Positions 36,770 to 48,380 are shown, counted from the stretch's first letter. The stretch is 64,000 nt of DNA from Takakia lepidozioides (GCA_030704615.1 CM060732.1:66383053-66447052); one strand, 5' to 3'. Notes: generated by a model from the sequence alone, not told the origin. Numbers and translations: made by a program.

Positions 36770-37054
36770 CTGAAGGACCTAGGGTGCGTTTGAAGTGCCG
36801 GATTCCAGTTGGCGTTTGTTGGTGATAATAGCTGTGAGTGAACGGAGTGTCGTGAGGTGAATTGCTTTGAAGTATTTGTGGATGGGAAGAGTGGGAATTT
36901 TGAAGTTATCAAGTATATCATTGATATTAGCGTTATGAATGCCGCCTTGAGTACCGGTAGTGATGACGGTTAATGGGCCAGTTTTCCTGCCATACCGTCG
37001 GATTGTTGGCTTAAAGCTTAGCCTAGTTGCTTTAGGCAAGCTTGGAAGAAGCAT

Positions 37055-38170
37055 CTAGTTTATGCTAGGGAGACTATGGAGATCTTAGGACCTAGTGTGT
37101 AAAGGCCAAGAGTCATTTTATGTGAAAAATGGGAGCATCTTCCCCAAAAAGCAAAGAGGTCTTGTCATTTGAAAGTGTGGTGAGCCCTTGAGGTGTGAAG
37201 AGGAGGTAGGAGCAACAAACTCCATAAAAGAGGTGATCACTACCCCTTCCCTTCAAATTTTGGTAGCCCATTTAACCAAGTGAAACCCTGAGTGAAGATA
37301 AGAGAGTCTTAGCCCTTGTTCACATGTTTTTTGTGTCTTATTGCTTGTCCATTGTTGTTGGAAGCTTATATCTAACCTTAGCTTGGTCCTAGCTACCCAA
37401 AGAATAGTAGAAGCTTGGGAAAGATGAAGACTAACCCTCCTTAGTGGCCAAGAGGCCCAAGGAGTGTCATTTATATCCATGTTTTGTCGTTTGGCTTAAG
37501 AGTGTAAAAATCTAACCTAGGAGTGCTAACCATGCAGTGGGGTAGCTCTAAAGTGGTGTGTGGGTTCTCTTTATGTTGGTCACTAGGCTTTGGTGTTGTT
37601 CAAATTGAGGAATCACTAACCCTTGACCTCCAAGATTAACTATGCAAGGGTTAGCTAGTTCAAGCTTGGAATAAATAGAGGTGTTAGTTTTCTTTTGTCA
37701 TTTGAAAGTTGAAGAAAAAGAACCTAGAGCAATTAGATCTAACCTTCTATAGTCCTTTTCACTAGGCTTCATTTTCCCTTATAGAAGAGAGAGGAAATCA
37801 AGAAGGTAGGAAGAAGATTTTTTTTTTGTTTCATTATTGCTTTGTTTCATGTCACTGGAAATTTAATAGCTTCCCAACCCAATTTTTAGTGTCTGATTTC
37901 ATTAAGTTTATACCCCCCATAGCTCATATAAGCTTTGGGGGGGGGGGGGGGGGGGGCTTAGTGTTGAATGACTAGTATGTTTTCTCTTGGTGTTGTTTGA
38001 CTAACCCCAAGGGTTAGTCAAACCCAAAAATGGTTGGCATAAGGATGGGCTAGTATTCTTTTTCAGGCATGATGGGTTTAAACATGGGCCATGATGGTGG
38101 CTTAATGGCTTAAGTCAATAGCCAAGATGGCTATTGCATGGTACTAAGCACGAACCACGAGACAAGGAGG
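37055..38170. other. Non-coding, LTR-like text without definable ends
   Basis: Long AT-rich stretch with the look of LTR-retrotransposon non-coding sequence, including a G20 run at 37937-37956. No frames, LTR ends or primer-binding site could be identified. Confidence 0.3.
37937..37956. repeat. (G)20 homopolymer
   Basis: Twenty consecutive G bases in an otherwise AT-rich region; could form a G-quadruplex. The length may be inaccurate from sequencing. Confidence 0.85.
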
Positions 38171-38179
38171 GAGAGCGTT

Positions 38180-38256
38180 GACTAGCGCTCCCACGGCTGT
38201 CGGTCTGCGCGGTAGTCCCGAGCAACGGGAGCGCGTTCAAATCCCGGCTGCATTCT
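38180..38256 (+). repeat. tRNA-like head, possible SINE
   Basis: GCGTTCAAATCC at 38232-38244 closely matches a pol III B box (GGTTCRAAYCC), with an A-box-like TAGCGCTCCCACGG about 50 bases upstream. GC-rich sequence continues to about 38360. No cloverleaf with anticodon could be drawn, so it is not called a tRNA. No tail or target duplication identified. Confidence 0.3.
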
Positions 38257-38723
38257 ATGGCTTAACCCTTTACCCGCTGGGTAAACTGTTGGACCAGGGT
38301 ACGGGACCTACGTCAGAGCCATTGCAGCTGCGCCACACCGCGGCTGGCAGGCCCGGCGACCGGCCGATAAAGACATTTTTTATTACCCAGCGGTCCCCCA
38401 TATTAAGAGGGTGACCATTACATTCTTTTAATGGTGCATTAGGGGGAGTTTTTGGTGGCTAGTCTTGAATTCTAATGGGCTGCCAAGGTCACCTCGGTGC
38501 CGTCATTTATAGTCATAAGAGATGGCTTAGAGCCAAGATGGCTTTGCGGGGTAACAGAGACACCTCGGCAAGAGAAAGAGAGAAGAAAATCCATAGAAAT
38601 CGAACCAAGGCTTTTGGGGTTTCAAATGAGAGAGACGACCGGATCTTTGACAGGTGGCCTTGGCTAGGGATTTTTCTTGGATGGATGATGGTGGATGAAA
38701 TAAGCAGTATTTTATCTGCATAT

Positions 38724-38866
38724 GGATGTAGGATGGATGCAGATATGATGATAAATGCAGTTTTTTATCTGTTGTAGGGATGAATAGTGGATGATAAATA
38801 CAATTTTTCATTTGTTGCAGGGATGCATAGTGGATGATAAATGCAGTTTTTCATCCGTTGTTTGAC
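38724..38866. repeat. Tandem repeat of about 43 bp with hairpin units
   Basis: Three adjacent units containing GTGGATGATAAATGCAG-like sequence followed by TTTTTCATCCGTTG. Each unit pairs GGATGA with TCATCC. A related inverted repeat, GCGGATGAA...TTCATCCGC, lies at about 46693-46718. Confidence 0.65.
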
Positions 38867-40979
38867 AAGTCATTTTAGCTCTAAGGGGGGTTTTGAACCT
38901 AGGACCTAGAGGCTAGGGGCTATGTATTAAGGGCCTAGGGGGTTGTTTGGACTCATTGGGCGAATTCCCTATGGTTCCCACATCTTGATAAGAGTTTTTG
39001 GGCAATAAAAGGGGGTTAGAGAATTATCTAGAGGCCAAGCCATAGGTCATTGGAGGCTTAGATGATTTCTTACCTTATGCCTATTTTTCTAGAGTTAGTG
39101 AATTTCCAACCGCAGTAATTAATTTTGAAGTGGGTTTTTTGTTTAGAAAATTACCAGAAAATAGGGATAGAGGTACATAAATCTAGGATTTTTATCTCTA
39201 TTTCCTAATTATCAGAGTTTGCCTAGGATAGTATTTTTCCCATTTTTCTCATCAATATCTATTGCTAGAAAATAGCCGAGTGCACTAGCAAATAGTGGAA
39301 GTGGAATATTGTCCAGATAGAGAGCTTTTTGCTAGGCTAGGGTGTGCTCTCCCCTTCGGATAGCGGAAACATAGGCAGCCCCTTTGATTACACGTGCGAT
39401 CTGGGGGCGCGTATTGGTAAAGCAACCCAGACTGAAGCGGCTTGCCCTTAACGCTTCAGGCAGCAGTCATTCTATGAGAAAGAGATCTTCCGGGGACATC
39501 GATAGCTCCGGGGTGAAGTCATGTTAACCGTAATAAATAAGTCTTGGAAGACAATTAGTTAGGAGTAGATTCCGTAGGAGACAACAAACGAATTTTGCCC
39601 CGTGAGCGTAGGAGCTGAAACTTATATTTGCTGGTAGTTTAGAATAGCGGGAGAGGTTCCCTCCATCGACTGCAGACCCTCCGCCAAGCTTAGCGACACA
39701 CTTCACAGGTGGACGGTTCTTAAACCCAACCCATCTCGTCGCCGGACTCCAGGCCCCGGATTAACGTTCGTCTTGTTTTCCCCGCGGTTGCGCGTGCGGC
39801 AAGGCTTGTCAGGATGTAAGGGTACTAAATTCTCTACCCAAGGGATATTCTATTTTCCTCACACAGTCTTTGGGTGCAATGGGGAAATAGAATGTAGAGC
39901 AGAGCAATCTGCTCACAGAGGACCTCAGATATAAACCAATCATACAAGAAACAGGGGCATCATCACAGTTACATCCAAACCACTGACCAGTTATCCAAAT
40001 ACACGATCTTAGTCACACAAATCATTTGAGCTTAAGACTCAAGGTTTTTTTATATAAAATAATGGGTAATCCATATCATCAGGTGGCGTGTTGTCATTGG
40101 CTGCATAGATTATTTTATTCTTCTTTCACACATTAGCAACCTCTTTGGCTTATCATGTTACTGTTGGCATAAGACAAGAGAGATTTGGCGAAAATTAGGC
40201 TATCACTAAATGGCCCCAACAACCCTCTATTTTTCATCCGATAAATGAACAGAAAGACATATGTCTTGGGTGGAATCCGTCATTCTACATATGTAAGACT
40301 CGCCCACACCAGGAGAAGCAAGCTCCAGCGAGCTTCAGCAATATATCCAAGCTAGGCTAGTCCAATCCAAATTCAAATACAAATACAAATCTAAATTACG
40401 CATCTGATAGAAAAGAGAATCTTCAGAAAAAACCTAAGGGGAAAAACTTTACAGTGCAAATTGGGTGAAGGTCGACAAAACCCCCATTAGAAAAAATCCC
40501 AATCCATCTAAATATAGTTGGTGAAGACAATCCATGCAACACAACACTAGGGGTAGCTCCACCATTCTCAATGTGAAAGCCAAAATAATGACCAGAAAGC
40601 AGGAAGTACATCATCTGCACTCATGCACGGCCAAGGGTTAGAACCACACGTCGTCCCTCAACACTGATACAGGTCAGGTCAAATACCAATTTGCATACAT
40701 GAGAGTAAACCAAGATGAACAGTCTGGGTTAGAAGAGGGACAGAATGGTGTTGTGGTAACAGCCTGTACTGCCGACCACACAAGATCCCAGCGATTAGAT
40801 ATGGCCCTTCCATTCGTTTTGGTGGAGATGATATTCCCTTGTTGAAGTCACATAGAAACTGGCCTGAAATAAATTCTTCATAATAACACACCATACGATT
40901 ATAGATCCGAAACTAAATAACTTAAGCCTTAGCAATGTTAGCTTTAGCAAATGTCTGCAACTTCAACGACATTACACTA
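38867..40979. other. No gene recognised; includes a GC-rich block of unknown origin
   Basis: 39340-39860 has a more balanced base composition than its surroundings, but no frame, rRNA or tRNA was recognised. The rest is AT-rich and featureless. Confidence 0.35.
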
Positions 40980-42748
40980 TGAGCCCAGGCCATGAGCCTG
41001 TAAGCCTATGCTCACCTGTTGATGACATGGCATGAATTTGGGCTCATGCTTGTCACGTGACAAATTTCTAAGTTCAGGCCACGTCATCAACGAGAAATAT
41101 GACCTATACTCGTGGAACATCACTCCGGACCTATAACCGTAGAAGAATGTCCATACAAATTATGATTAGATCTGATTTGCAAGCATAAATGATATTAAAT
41201 TCAAGTTTGAATATATCAAGAAATGGAAAATAATAGTACGTCTGTCTCCTCAAATAATGTATTTTTAAAAATATATATATAATAGGAGTCGTCCTAAATT
41301 GCGAGCGTCATGACTGCATTTTTAGAGGATTTATTTATTTTATTTTTTTCCTTTTGTGCAAGCCGTCCTGAATTGCGGTCATCAACGCCGCATTTCTGGA
41401 GGGTTATCCATCCAAATAATAATACTAATAATGCTAATATTAATTTAGTTGGGTGAGAGCCATCTTTAATTGCGATCATTAACAACAATATTTTTGGATT
41501 TTTAATAATAATAATAATTATTATTACTTAATTTCTTTAATTTCTTCATCAACTACGACATATTTGGAGAGCTATTGCATTTTTTAATTTTTATTTTTTA
41601 ATTTATTTATATTTATTGTTGTTAGAGCCATCCTGAATTTCGAACGCATTTTTGGAGGGTTATCCCAACCAGATTATTATAATTAAAATAATTTTGTTTT
41701 GTTTTTTCTTTGGGTGGGAGCTCTCATGAATTGCAATTATCAACGATCACGTTCTTTGGAGAGCTATCCCAACCAATTTAAGAAAATCATTTTTTTCTTT
41801 TGTTTTTAAACAATGGAAGCCATCCTAAATTGCGGTTAGCAACAATCGTATTTTTGGAGGGCTGTAGCCACCCACAATTTTTATTTTTATTTTTTTGGAA
41901 TCATTTTTAATTATAGTGGTCAATGACCGCACTTTTGAAGGGTTGTCATGAATGTCATGCAGATGGCATTGGATTATTGCATGGACACATGACTTGAAAG
42001 ACATATGAATATAAAATGGGGACATCGTTTTTTGCTCATTTTACTACGACGTGAGCCCAAGGCGTGAGGTAGGTTCATACTTGTCATCTGACAAACTTTT
42101 ACTGTCATGCCACGTCATCAATAACAAATATGATCTATACCTGTAGAACACCACTTCGGACCTATAACCGTGAAAGAATGTCCATACAAACTGTGATGAA
42201 TTTTGGTTTGTAAGCATAAAGGATTTGAAATTCATGTTTGAATCTATCATGAAATGGAAAATACTAGCAAGTCCGGTCGGCTCCCCCAACAATGTGGGGG
42301 TTTTTTTTTTTTTTTTGGTTGGGATATAAGCTGTCATAACTAGCAATCATCAACGACTGCATTTTTGGAGGGTTTTTTATTCTTATTTTTTGGGTGCGGA
42401 CCGTCCTTTAATTGCGGTCGTCACAACGCACATATTTTCGGATAGTTATCCCACCCTATTATTATTATTATTATTATTAGGTTAAGAGCCGTCCTGACTT
42501 GCGATCGTCAACGACCGCATTTTTTAAGAACTATCCCACCCAAAAGACAATATTTTATTATTATTATTATTATGTTTTATTTTATTTTATTTTATTCTTG
42601 GTGGGAGCTGTCATGAATTGCGGTCGTCAACTATCGCATTTTTTAGAGCTATTGCAATCACCAAAAAATAATTTGAGGACTATCCCAACCAATGGATTTT
42701 TATTTATTTATTTATTTTTTAGTGGGAGCCGTCCCTGACTGGATCGGG
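40980..42748. repeat. Palindromic repeat array A with duplicated header
   Basis: About thirteen degenerate units of about 60 bp, spaced 70-110 bp by AT-rich simple sequence (ATT or ATTT runs). The best units read GAGCCGTCCTGAATTGCG, GGTCGTCAACGACCGCA, TTTTTGGAGGG and TATCCCA(A/C)CC in order. Each is an imperfect full-length inverted repeat: GGGTGGGA pairs with TATCCCACCC, AGCCGTCC with GGAGGGCT, and TGCGGTCG with CGACCGCA. Unit starts lie near 41284, 41361, 41455, 41531, 41624, 41711, 41815, 41897, 42321, 42389, 42481, 42597 and 42720. A header of about 250 bp containing CCTATAACCGT and GAATGTCCATACAAA precedes each half (about 40985-41245 and 42046-42262), so the whole block was duplicated with a period of about 1.03 kb. 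The second copy is cut off at the chromovirus fragment. Confidence 0.75.
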
Positions 42749-42796
42749 GATAACGTAAAAATTCTGGTTCCGGATGCTCCCAACCTAGGTAAGTAA

Positions 42797-43576
42797 GTGC
42801 CAAATCGTTTTCTTTTTGAAATGTACTGCACTTGTATACATTCGCATGAGCATCCAATTCGTGGGATTGACTTATTTTCATACAATAACTTGGTCAACGC
42901 GTCAACGAAAGAAACTCCTTTCTTTTTTATATATGGTGAACACCCAAATGTGCCAACAACTCTTACGAAGTTCAATTTACCAAAAGAGGAGTTATCCAAG
43001 GTAGCCGCAACTAACGCATTTGTGCAACAAATTTGACGGGGAGTACGTCAAGCTAAAGAGAAGCTGATGGTTGCTCAAAATCGCCAAAAGCAGTATGTAA
43101 ATGCACGTCGACGGGATGATGAGTTTGCAGTTGGGGATCAAGTATGGTTGTCTACAACCAATTTATACATCGTTGGATCGCGAAAACTAGGGGCACGATT
43201 CATTGGTCTTTTTTCGATCATTAAACACATTGAAGCAGTAGCATTCAAGCTGGAGTTACCACCACATATGAAGATCCACCCGGTGTTTCACGTTTCTCTA
43301 CTACGTCATTATGAACCTCGACCGTCAATATTCAAAGATAATCAAGAACCACAATCTTTACCAGAGTTGATAGACGGAAATGAAGAGTGGGAGGTCGACC
43401 GTGTTTTGAAAAAACGCACATACAAACGAGGGCGGTATGAGGTGTTGGAGTATTTGGTTTTATGGAAATGATTTCCATTATATGAAGCTACTTGGGAACC
43501 GGTGCAAAATCTCGCGAATGCTCAATTGGCAATTCAAGCTTTTGAAAATTCGAACAACGAGGACGTTGCTTCTTGA
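42797..43576 (+). pseudogene. Ty3 chromovirus polyprotein, 3' end (integrase C-terminus and chromodomain)
   Basis: One frame runs 42797-43576 with two TGA stops (43034-43036 and 43469-43471). Visible are the end of the integrase core (LFSYNNLVNASTKETPFFFI, IYGEHPNVP), the C-terminal GPY/F-like segment (KLGARFIGLFSIIKHI, HPVFHVSLLRHYEP), and a chromodomain (WEVDRVLKKRTYKRGRYEVL, EYLVLWK, YEATWEPVQNL). The second TGA replaces the conserved Gly of WKG.P, so a single base change explains it. Everything upstream (gag, protease, RT, RNase H) is absent; array A sequence abuts instead. A polypurine tract, AAGAGGGAAGGA (about 43577-43588), leads directly into the 3' LTR. Confidence 0.85.
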
Positions 43577-43589
43577 AAGAGGGAAGGAT

Positions 43590-44026
43590 TGTAACAAGGT
43601 AGAATCTAGAAGGTTCTAGATAGAGGAAGAAAGTTCCCTAGAAATTTCCAGAATAACTAGGAATGATCCTAAGAAGTTTGACTTAAAAAAGTTTGACTTG
43701 AGGCTCTCAAGTCAAACTTCTAAGATATTTATATTATGGAGAATAGGTAAAATCTTTGATAAAGTCATATTGTAGAGAATATGTCAAACCTATGAAGGTT
43801 GACTTTAGCAAGTATCTTTGATAAAGTCGTATTGTGGAGAATATGTCAAACCTAGGAAGGTTGACTTTAGGAAGCTTTAACTTGAGGCTCTCAAGTCAAA
43901 CTTTTAAAATAATCATATCGTGAAGGGTATGTAAACCTGCAATGAAAGCCTAGAAGGCATCGAGTTGTTTTGGGAATAAGTTGAGAAGTACTTCTGTTCT
44001 AGTTTGTGTAGATCCTGGGTGTTACA
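43590..44026 (+). mobile_element. 3' LTR of the Ty3 chromovirus
   Basis: 437 bp, bounded by TGTAACA at 43590-43596 and TGTTACA at 44020-44026, exact inverted termini of the TG...CA type, directly after the polypurine tract. Inside are a 61-bp tandem duplication (43753-43813 and 43814-about 43872) and two copies of a hairpin (GTTTGACTTGAG pairing with CTCAAGTCAAAC, 43691-43717, and a near copy at 43877-43903). No 5' LTR is present in the window. Confidence 0.82.
43609..43653 (+). promoter_or_regulatory. Heat-shock-element-like cluster in the LTR
   Basis: Three groups of alternating GAA/TTC modules: GAA-gg-TTC-ta-GAT (43609-43621), GAA-ag-TTC (43629-43636) and a perfect GAA-at-TTC-ca-GAA (43641-43653). 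They lie 20-65 bp into the LTR, in the U3 region. This is the arrangement bound by heat-shock transcription factors; function is inferred. Confidence 0.5.
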
Positions 44027-44162
44027 ACCGCCAAAGTTGGAAGTTGGTTTTGCTTGTAGCTCGCGATTCATTGTAGCAACCTGCTATGTAAATCACAACT
44101 CAGCGGATAATTAGGCCCTTGTGAAATAAAACATTTTTATGGACATTACCTTAGGGTTCACC

Positions 44163-44640
44163 TGATTTCTGATTTTCTTCAAGTACATTGACTGTTAGGG
44201 AGGTTCGACACCAAACCGCCAAAAATGGTTGTTGTATCTTCCATGTGCAACTTATTTCTGATTTTCTTCAAGTGTGACTGTTAGGGAGGTTCGACACCGA
44301 ACCGCAAAAATGGATGTTATATATGAATGTGGTTGGAGCTTCAACGAAGCATTGTTCGGCGTCGAACATCAAAACCTGCTCTCCAATGCGGCTCTTGCTT
44401 GTCTTTGGCTTTCCATCTGTAGAGTTGGGTTCGGCGTCGAACCTTATTTCGTCCTGATGATTTGTGCAGACAAGTACGGTACCAGGCCCAAAGCAATGTT
44501 CATCACTAAACAGGACTGGTATAAAAGTTTCTTGACGTTTCGTATAAAATGAAAAACAATCTGAATACCCAAAAAATATTAAATGGTCTATTGGCTTTGA
44601 ATGTGTAAGGTCCGCTTCGATGCCAAACCTAAACCGTCGC
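44163..44640. repeat. Direct repeats carrying a palindromic GTTCGGCGTCGAAC-type motif (array E)
   Basis: A segment of about 65 bp (TTTCTGATTTTCTTCAAGT, then GACTGTTAGGGAGGTTCGACA) occurs at 44163-44227 and 44252-44312. The terminal motif GGTTCGACACCGAACC recurs as GTTCGGCGTCGAAC at 44354-44367 and 44430-44443, and as a diverged copy near 44612. Confidence 0.6.
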
Positions 44641-44873
44641 AAACGCTTTAGGTATTTTCTGGCGCTTCAGGTGTCAATGATATGCAGTTAACTGCAAAGT
44701 CAATGTTAGATTTAGGGTTTTCCGGAAAAGATATGAGGGTCGCGATAGTTTTGTGGAATAAACAGAGTCGTATCCGCTCCTCTGTCTCCCAATTTCACTT
44801 CTCTCATTTCTCTCTTTTGTATCCCTGTTATCCGGTCCAGCCTGCTCCATCGACTCCTTCTGTTTTCCGGGAG

Positions 44874-45189
44874 ATGGACGCTGAAAAAGACATGCCGAGG
44901 GGAGAGAACAGCAACTGTCCTAAGGGAGCCGAAGAAAACAATGCTAACCTCATGACAACAGGCAGGTCATAGCAAACCACCACCACCACGATCGATCACG
45001 CGCATCCGCCCGTTGCAGTCCATACAGTGATAAGACTTGATAATTGTAGAATTAGATTGTATAGCGATGAGATATCGCAACAAAAGCATGACGCTGTATT
45101 GGAACAACGACAAGTTGGAACGACTTTGGAGCGAAGCATGGACACGTCAACGGTGCAAATGATAGTTGGAGATGACTGCCGAGATTTAT
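44874..45189 (+). pseudogene. Possible gene fragment interrupted by an in-frame TAG
   Basis: A frame starting MDAEKDMPRGENSNCPKG (44874) stops at TAG 44970-44972. The same frame then stays open to TGA at 45187-45189, with IDHAHPPVAVHTVIRLDNCR and EISQQKHDAVLEQRQVGTTL. A TTTAGGGTTTT box lies upstream at about 44710. I do not recognise a family. It could be a captured or decayed gene piece, or chance. Confidence 0.25.
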
Positions 45190-47110
45190 GATCAAGTGGC
45201 AGGGTCAGAGACTCCCCTAAGCACGCATCAAGTTTCACATACGACGGATCCACGAAGAATGACGTTTAGGAAAGGTTTTCAACTCTGATTGACCTGAGAA
45301 TTTATAGGCATCTATGGATTACCTAATCATAATTTATCATCAGTTTTATGATTTATGGTTAAGTTTAGCAATGGCACCAAATTACAAGGCCTATGGCCCT
45401 TGCGGTGCTCGATTAAATAATTTTATATTTATTTCATTGGTAGAAAAGGCACAAATTTGCATGGAGGTTATTCGCCGCCGTGGCAGTCTTGACCCTCAAA
45501 TCCGAGGATCCCTCCGGCACTCCACCTCCCACTATCTCCGCAGAAGATGAAGTAACATCCCCACTCTCATAGAGTGTAGTTACCAGCCTGAACACCTCAG
45601 CTGGTCTTACCACCTCACCATCCAAGTGAAAGATGAAAACACTTGTTAGTCCACTCCTGATGATTTCCATCCAAATATTAGTTTATTTCATTCTAGTAGT
45701 TTTAAAATTATATCTTTATCTGGTTTATACTAGTATAATATTATTCTATAATAATTTAAGAGCCCCAAAAAGAGTATAAAAGAAGGGCAAGGCTTCTTTG
45801 TTTCTTCATCTAGTTCATTTGTTTGCTACTTTGTTGTAGTCTAGTTTGCTAGAGGGAGCCTAGGTCCTAGAGAGTGGAGCTTGAAGCTCTCTAGTTGTAA
45901 GAAGGTGTTTTTCTTAAAGCTAAGTTGAGGTGTCTAGGTCAATGTATAAGGCCTTGAGGCCATTTGGTTTTGGTAAATGAGAAGTTTATGAAGCATCAAG
46001 GTGTGGAGATTGACTTGGATACGAGTATAAGAGCTGGAGGTGGACTACCATTGACGAGTACGAAGATGGACCGCGAGGAGTGCCACACTACCAAGCTATT
46101 AGAGCATCACAAGCCTTCATTTGCCCTTTAGGTGACTTACCACTTCCCTAGTTAAGTTGATGCTTTGTGCATTCCCTACCAAGCTATGAGCTTCAGTAGA
46201 TGTGAGTTATTTGTATTAGTTTCAAGAAAAACGAACCCTCTACGTGAAAGATGAGAGCTTGTTTATGTGTGGTTGTTTCTTTATGCTTGGGAAGCACTAA
46301 CCCTCTAAGGAGATAAAGAGAGCTTGTTTTATGTGAAGTTGCTAATTAATTTGTATTGAGTGAATGAAGGATGGAAAAATTCTTAGATTTGGGTAGGAGG
46401 GTGCCTTGAGGACGACCTTTCTTCTAAGCCGGGGCTTAGAGCTTTGGGCAGTCCCAAGCTCCGAGCTACACGCTGAGACAACGGCGAGAAATTTTTTGGA
46501 TGCAAAATATTCTATCCTTATTTTTAGGCTACAGTAGTTAATAGTAAGCGGCGAGAGGTAACGGATGACGTATTCTAGGAGAGAAAAACAACCGTTTTCA
46601 CTTATTTAATGATATTTTAAGTGCACCCGGAAGAGGAAAATGCTGGTCCCACCAGCAGAGTAGTTTAAGGTATAACCATGCATGTTTTGGCTAGCGGATG
46701 AACAACGATCTTCATCCGCGTCTCTGTTTTCATCCGTTAAGGTAGGGGCACTGGTTCCCCATCTCGGGAGCGGTTCCTCGGGGTTCCCACAGATAAGGTT
46801 CGTTCCTAGGCTATTCCCCGTGCCCCCTGCAGGTAATTTTTGGATCTCTGGAATCTAGAAGAGATTCTATTTTCAGGGATATTTTATTATTATTAATTTT
46901 GGTTTTTTGTTTGCATGGAAAATAGAGAAAATTAGTCCTAGACACTTTAAATTGACCCCTTTAGAACCCGGACTTGGGACATTCCAAAGGAGGTTTGCCC
47001 TTCCTTCATGTATGCAAAATATGTATGTGGGAGGTTTTAAAAATCCCCATTTTCTGCACAGATTTGGGGAGTGGATCCCCAAACTTTGAGGCCTTTGAAG
47101 TAATTTGGTC
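45190..47110. other. No gene recognised; LTR-like non-coding sequence
   Basis: Mixed AT-rich sequence with stretches resembling LTR or leader regions (about 45780-46460), but no paired termini or coding motif. An inverted repeat GCGGATGAA...TTCATCCGC lies at about 46693-46718. Confidence 0.3.
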
Positions 47111-47114
47111 AAGG

Positions 47115-47945
47115 AGCTCTGAGTATCTGCGTCGGCGCATACTATGGAAGAGAGGTTGTAGCAAAAATACAGGAGCACCCTTCAAAGATTAGACCAGCGC
47201 CCTTAAGGAAGCATATGAAGCTGCGAAGATAGCAGCCTGGGCATTTTGAGGTGCCTGAGCACTATGATCAGCCGAAAATTGAAAAAGTGCCCCAAGCGTC
47301 TGCGCCGACGGAGGTGGCAGCCCCGACGCTTGGAGCTTCCGTAATCTTGTGAGCATGCAAACATAAACCAAGCTCCAAGCATTTCCGCCGGCGGAGACGG
47401 TTGTGCAGACATTCCGAGGTTTCTGAAACCTTTGAGCTGAGCATAAAAACAATGGGCTCCAAGGGTATGCGCCGGCGGATATGCCAGCTTAGCCCGCCCA
47501 TCCTACCTCAATGTGTGAGTATGCGAAAATACAAAGGAAACGGAAGTGGAGGAGAAGTTCCTGAAACGTGTGAGAAGCCCAGCTCCAAGGGTATGCGCTG
47601 GCGGAGGTGACAGACCAGCCTTTTTACGCTTCCTCAAACTATGTCAAACATAAGAGAAAACCAACATAAACTACCAAAAAACAAAAACCAACAGGCTCCG
47701 TAGACGAGAGATTCTTCCACTAACATGTGAGCAACCCAAAATATAGATGTGCTCCAAAGGTCTACACTGATGGAGATGCCAGCCCAGCCCCCTTACAATC
47801 TTTCTCAAGCTAGGAGCAAGCCAAAAGAACAAGGAAATTGAACCGTTTCCGCTAGCGGAGATGCCTCCCTAGATGTGGAGAGCTTCGAAAATCCTACGAG
47901 GAGCCCACAGATTGGAGGTGCTTCAAGCATCTGCGCTGGCGGATG
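47115..47945. repeat. GC-rich palindromic-core repeats (array D)
   Basis: About eight degenerate copies of GCTCCAAGGGTATGCGC, then (C/T)GGCGGA and TGCCAGC-like sequence, at about 47115, 47291, 47371, 47455, 47582, 47751, 47844 and 47920. The centre tends toward TCCGC(C/T)(A/G)GCGGA, a palindrome (47844 copy: TTTCCGCTAGCGGAGA). Spacing is irregular, 75-175 bp. Confidence 0.6.
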
Positions 47946-48380
47946 TTTCACTTTACAAGGTGTCTGGTGGGGCTTATGTGCATGGGTAGATACGTTGAAG
48001 ACCCAGCTCGCTCCTTCATCACTGAAATCAAAACCAGAATGAAGATTACCTTCTCTGCCTGCCGCTTGCCTCTACCTTTACCACTTGCAGCTCCGCCTCC
48101 ACCTCAACCGTCCTTCGTCCTCCCCATCGTGGTAGCAGCACGTTGCCTTGGCGTGGTGTAATATAAGGAGGAGCTGCGCCTTCATCTCCTTCGCAATGAT
48201 AGTCTCAAGTGTGTCACTAAGAGGTGGAAAGTCGCGAAGGCTGATTGTCTATGTGGGGAATGGGGAGGGATAATGTGCATGTATACATAAACTAGGTTAG
48301 TCATGTAGTAATGTAAGCAAGTTAACTGTAAAGAAACAGTTTATTAAGAAAAAAGTAGATGTGTTTTTATTGAATAAAGC

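Noticed and set aside
38180-38256. Functional tRNA gene
   Set aside because: B box present, but no acceptor stem, anticodon arm or proper length can be drawn.
39340-39860. Mitochondrial or plastid DNA insertion
   Set aside because: Composition alone suggested it; no organelle gene, rRNA or tRNA could be recognised, so no call is made beyond the finding listed.
40980-42748. CRISPR-like array of regularly spaced repeats
   Set aside because: Units are degenerate, spacers are AT simple repeats and not unique sequences, spacing varies, and the setting is an intron-bearing plant genome. No cas-like genes.
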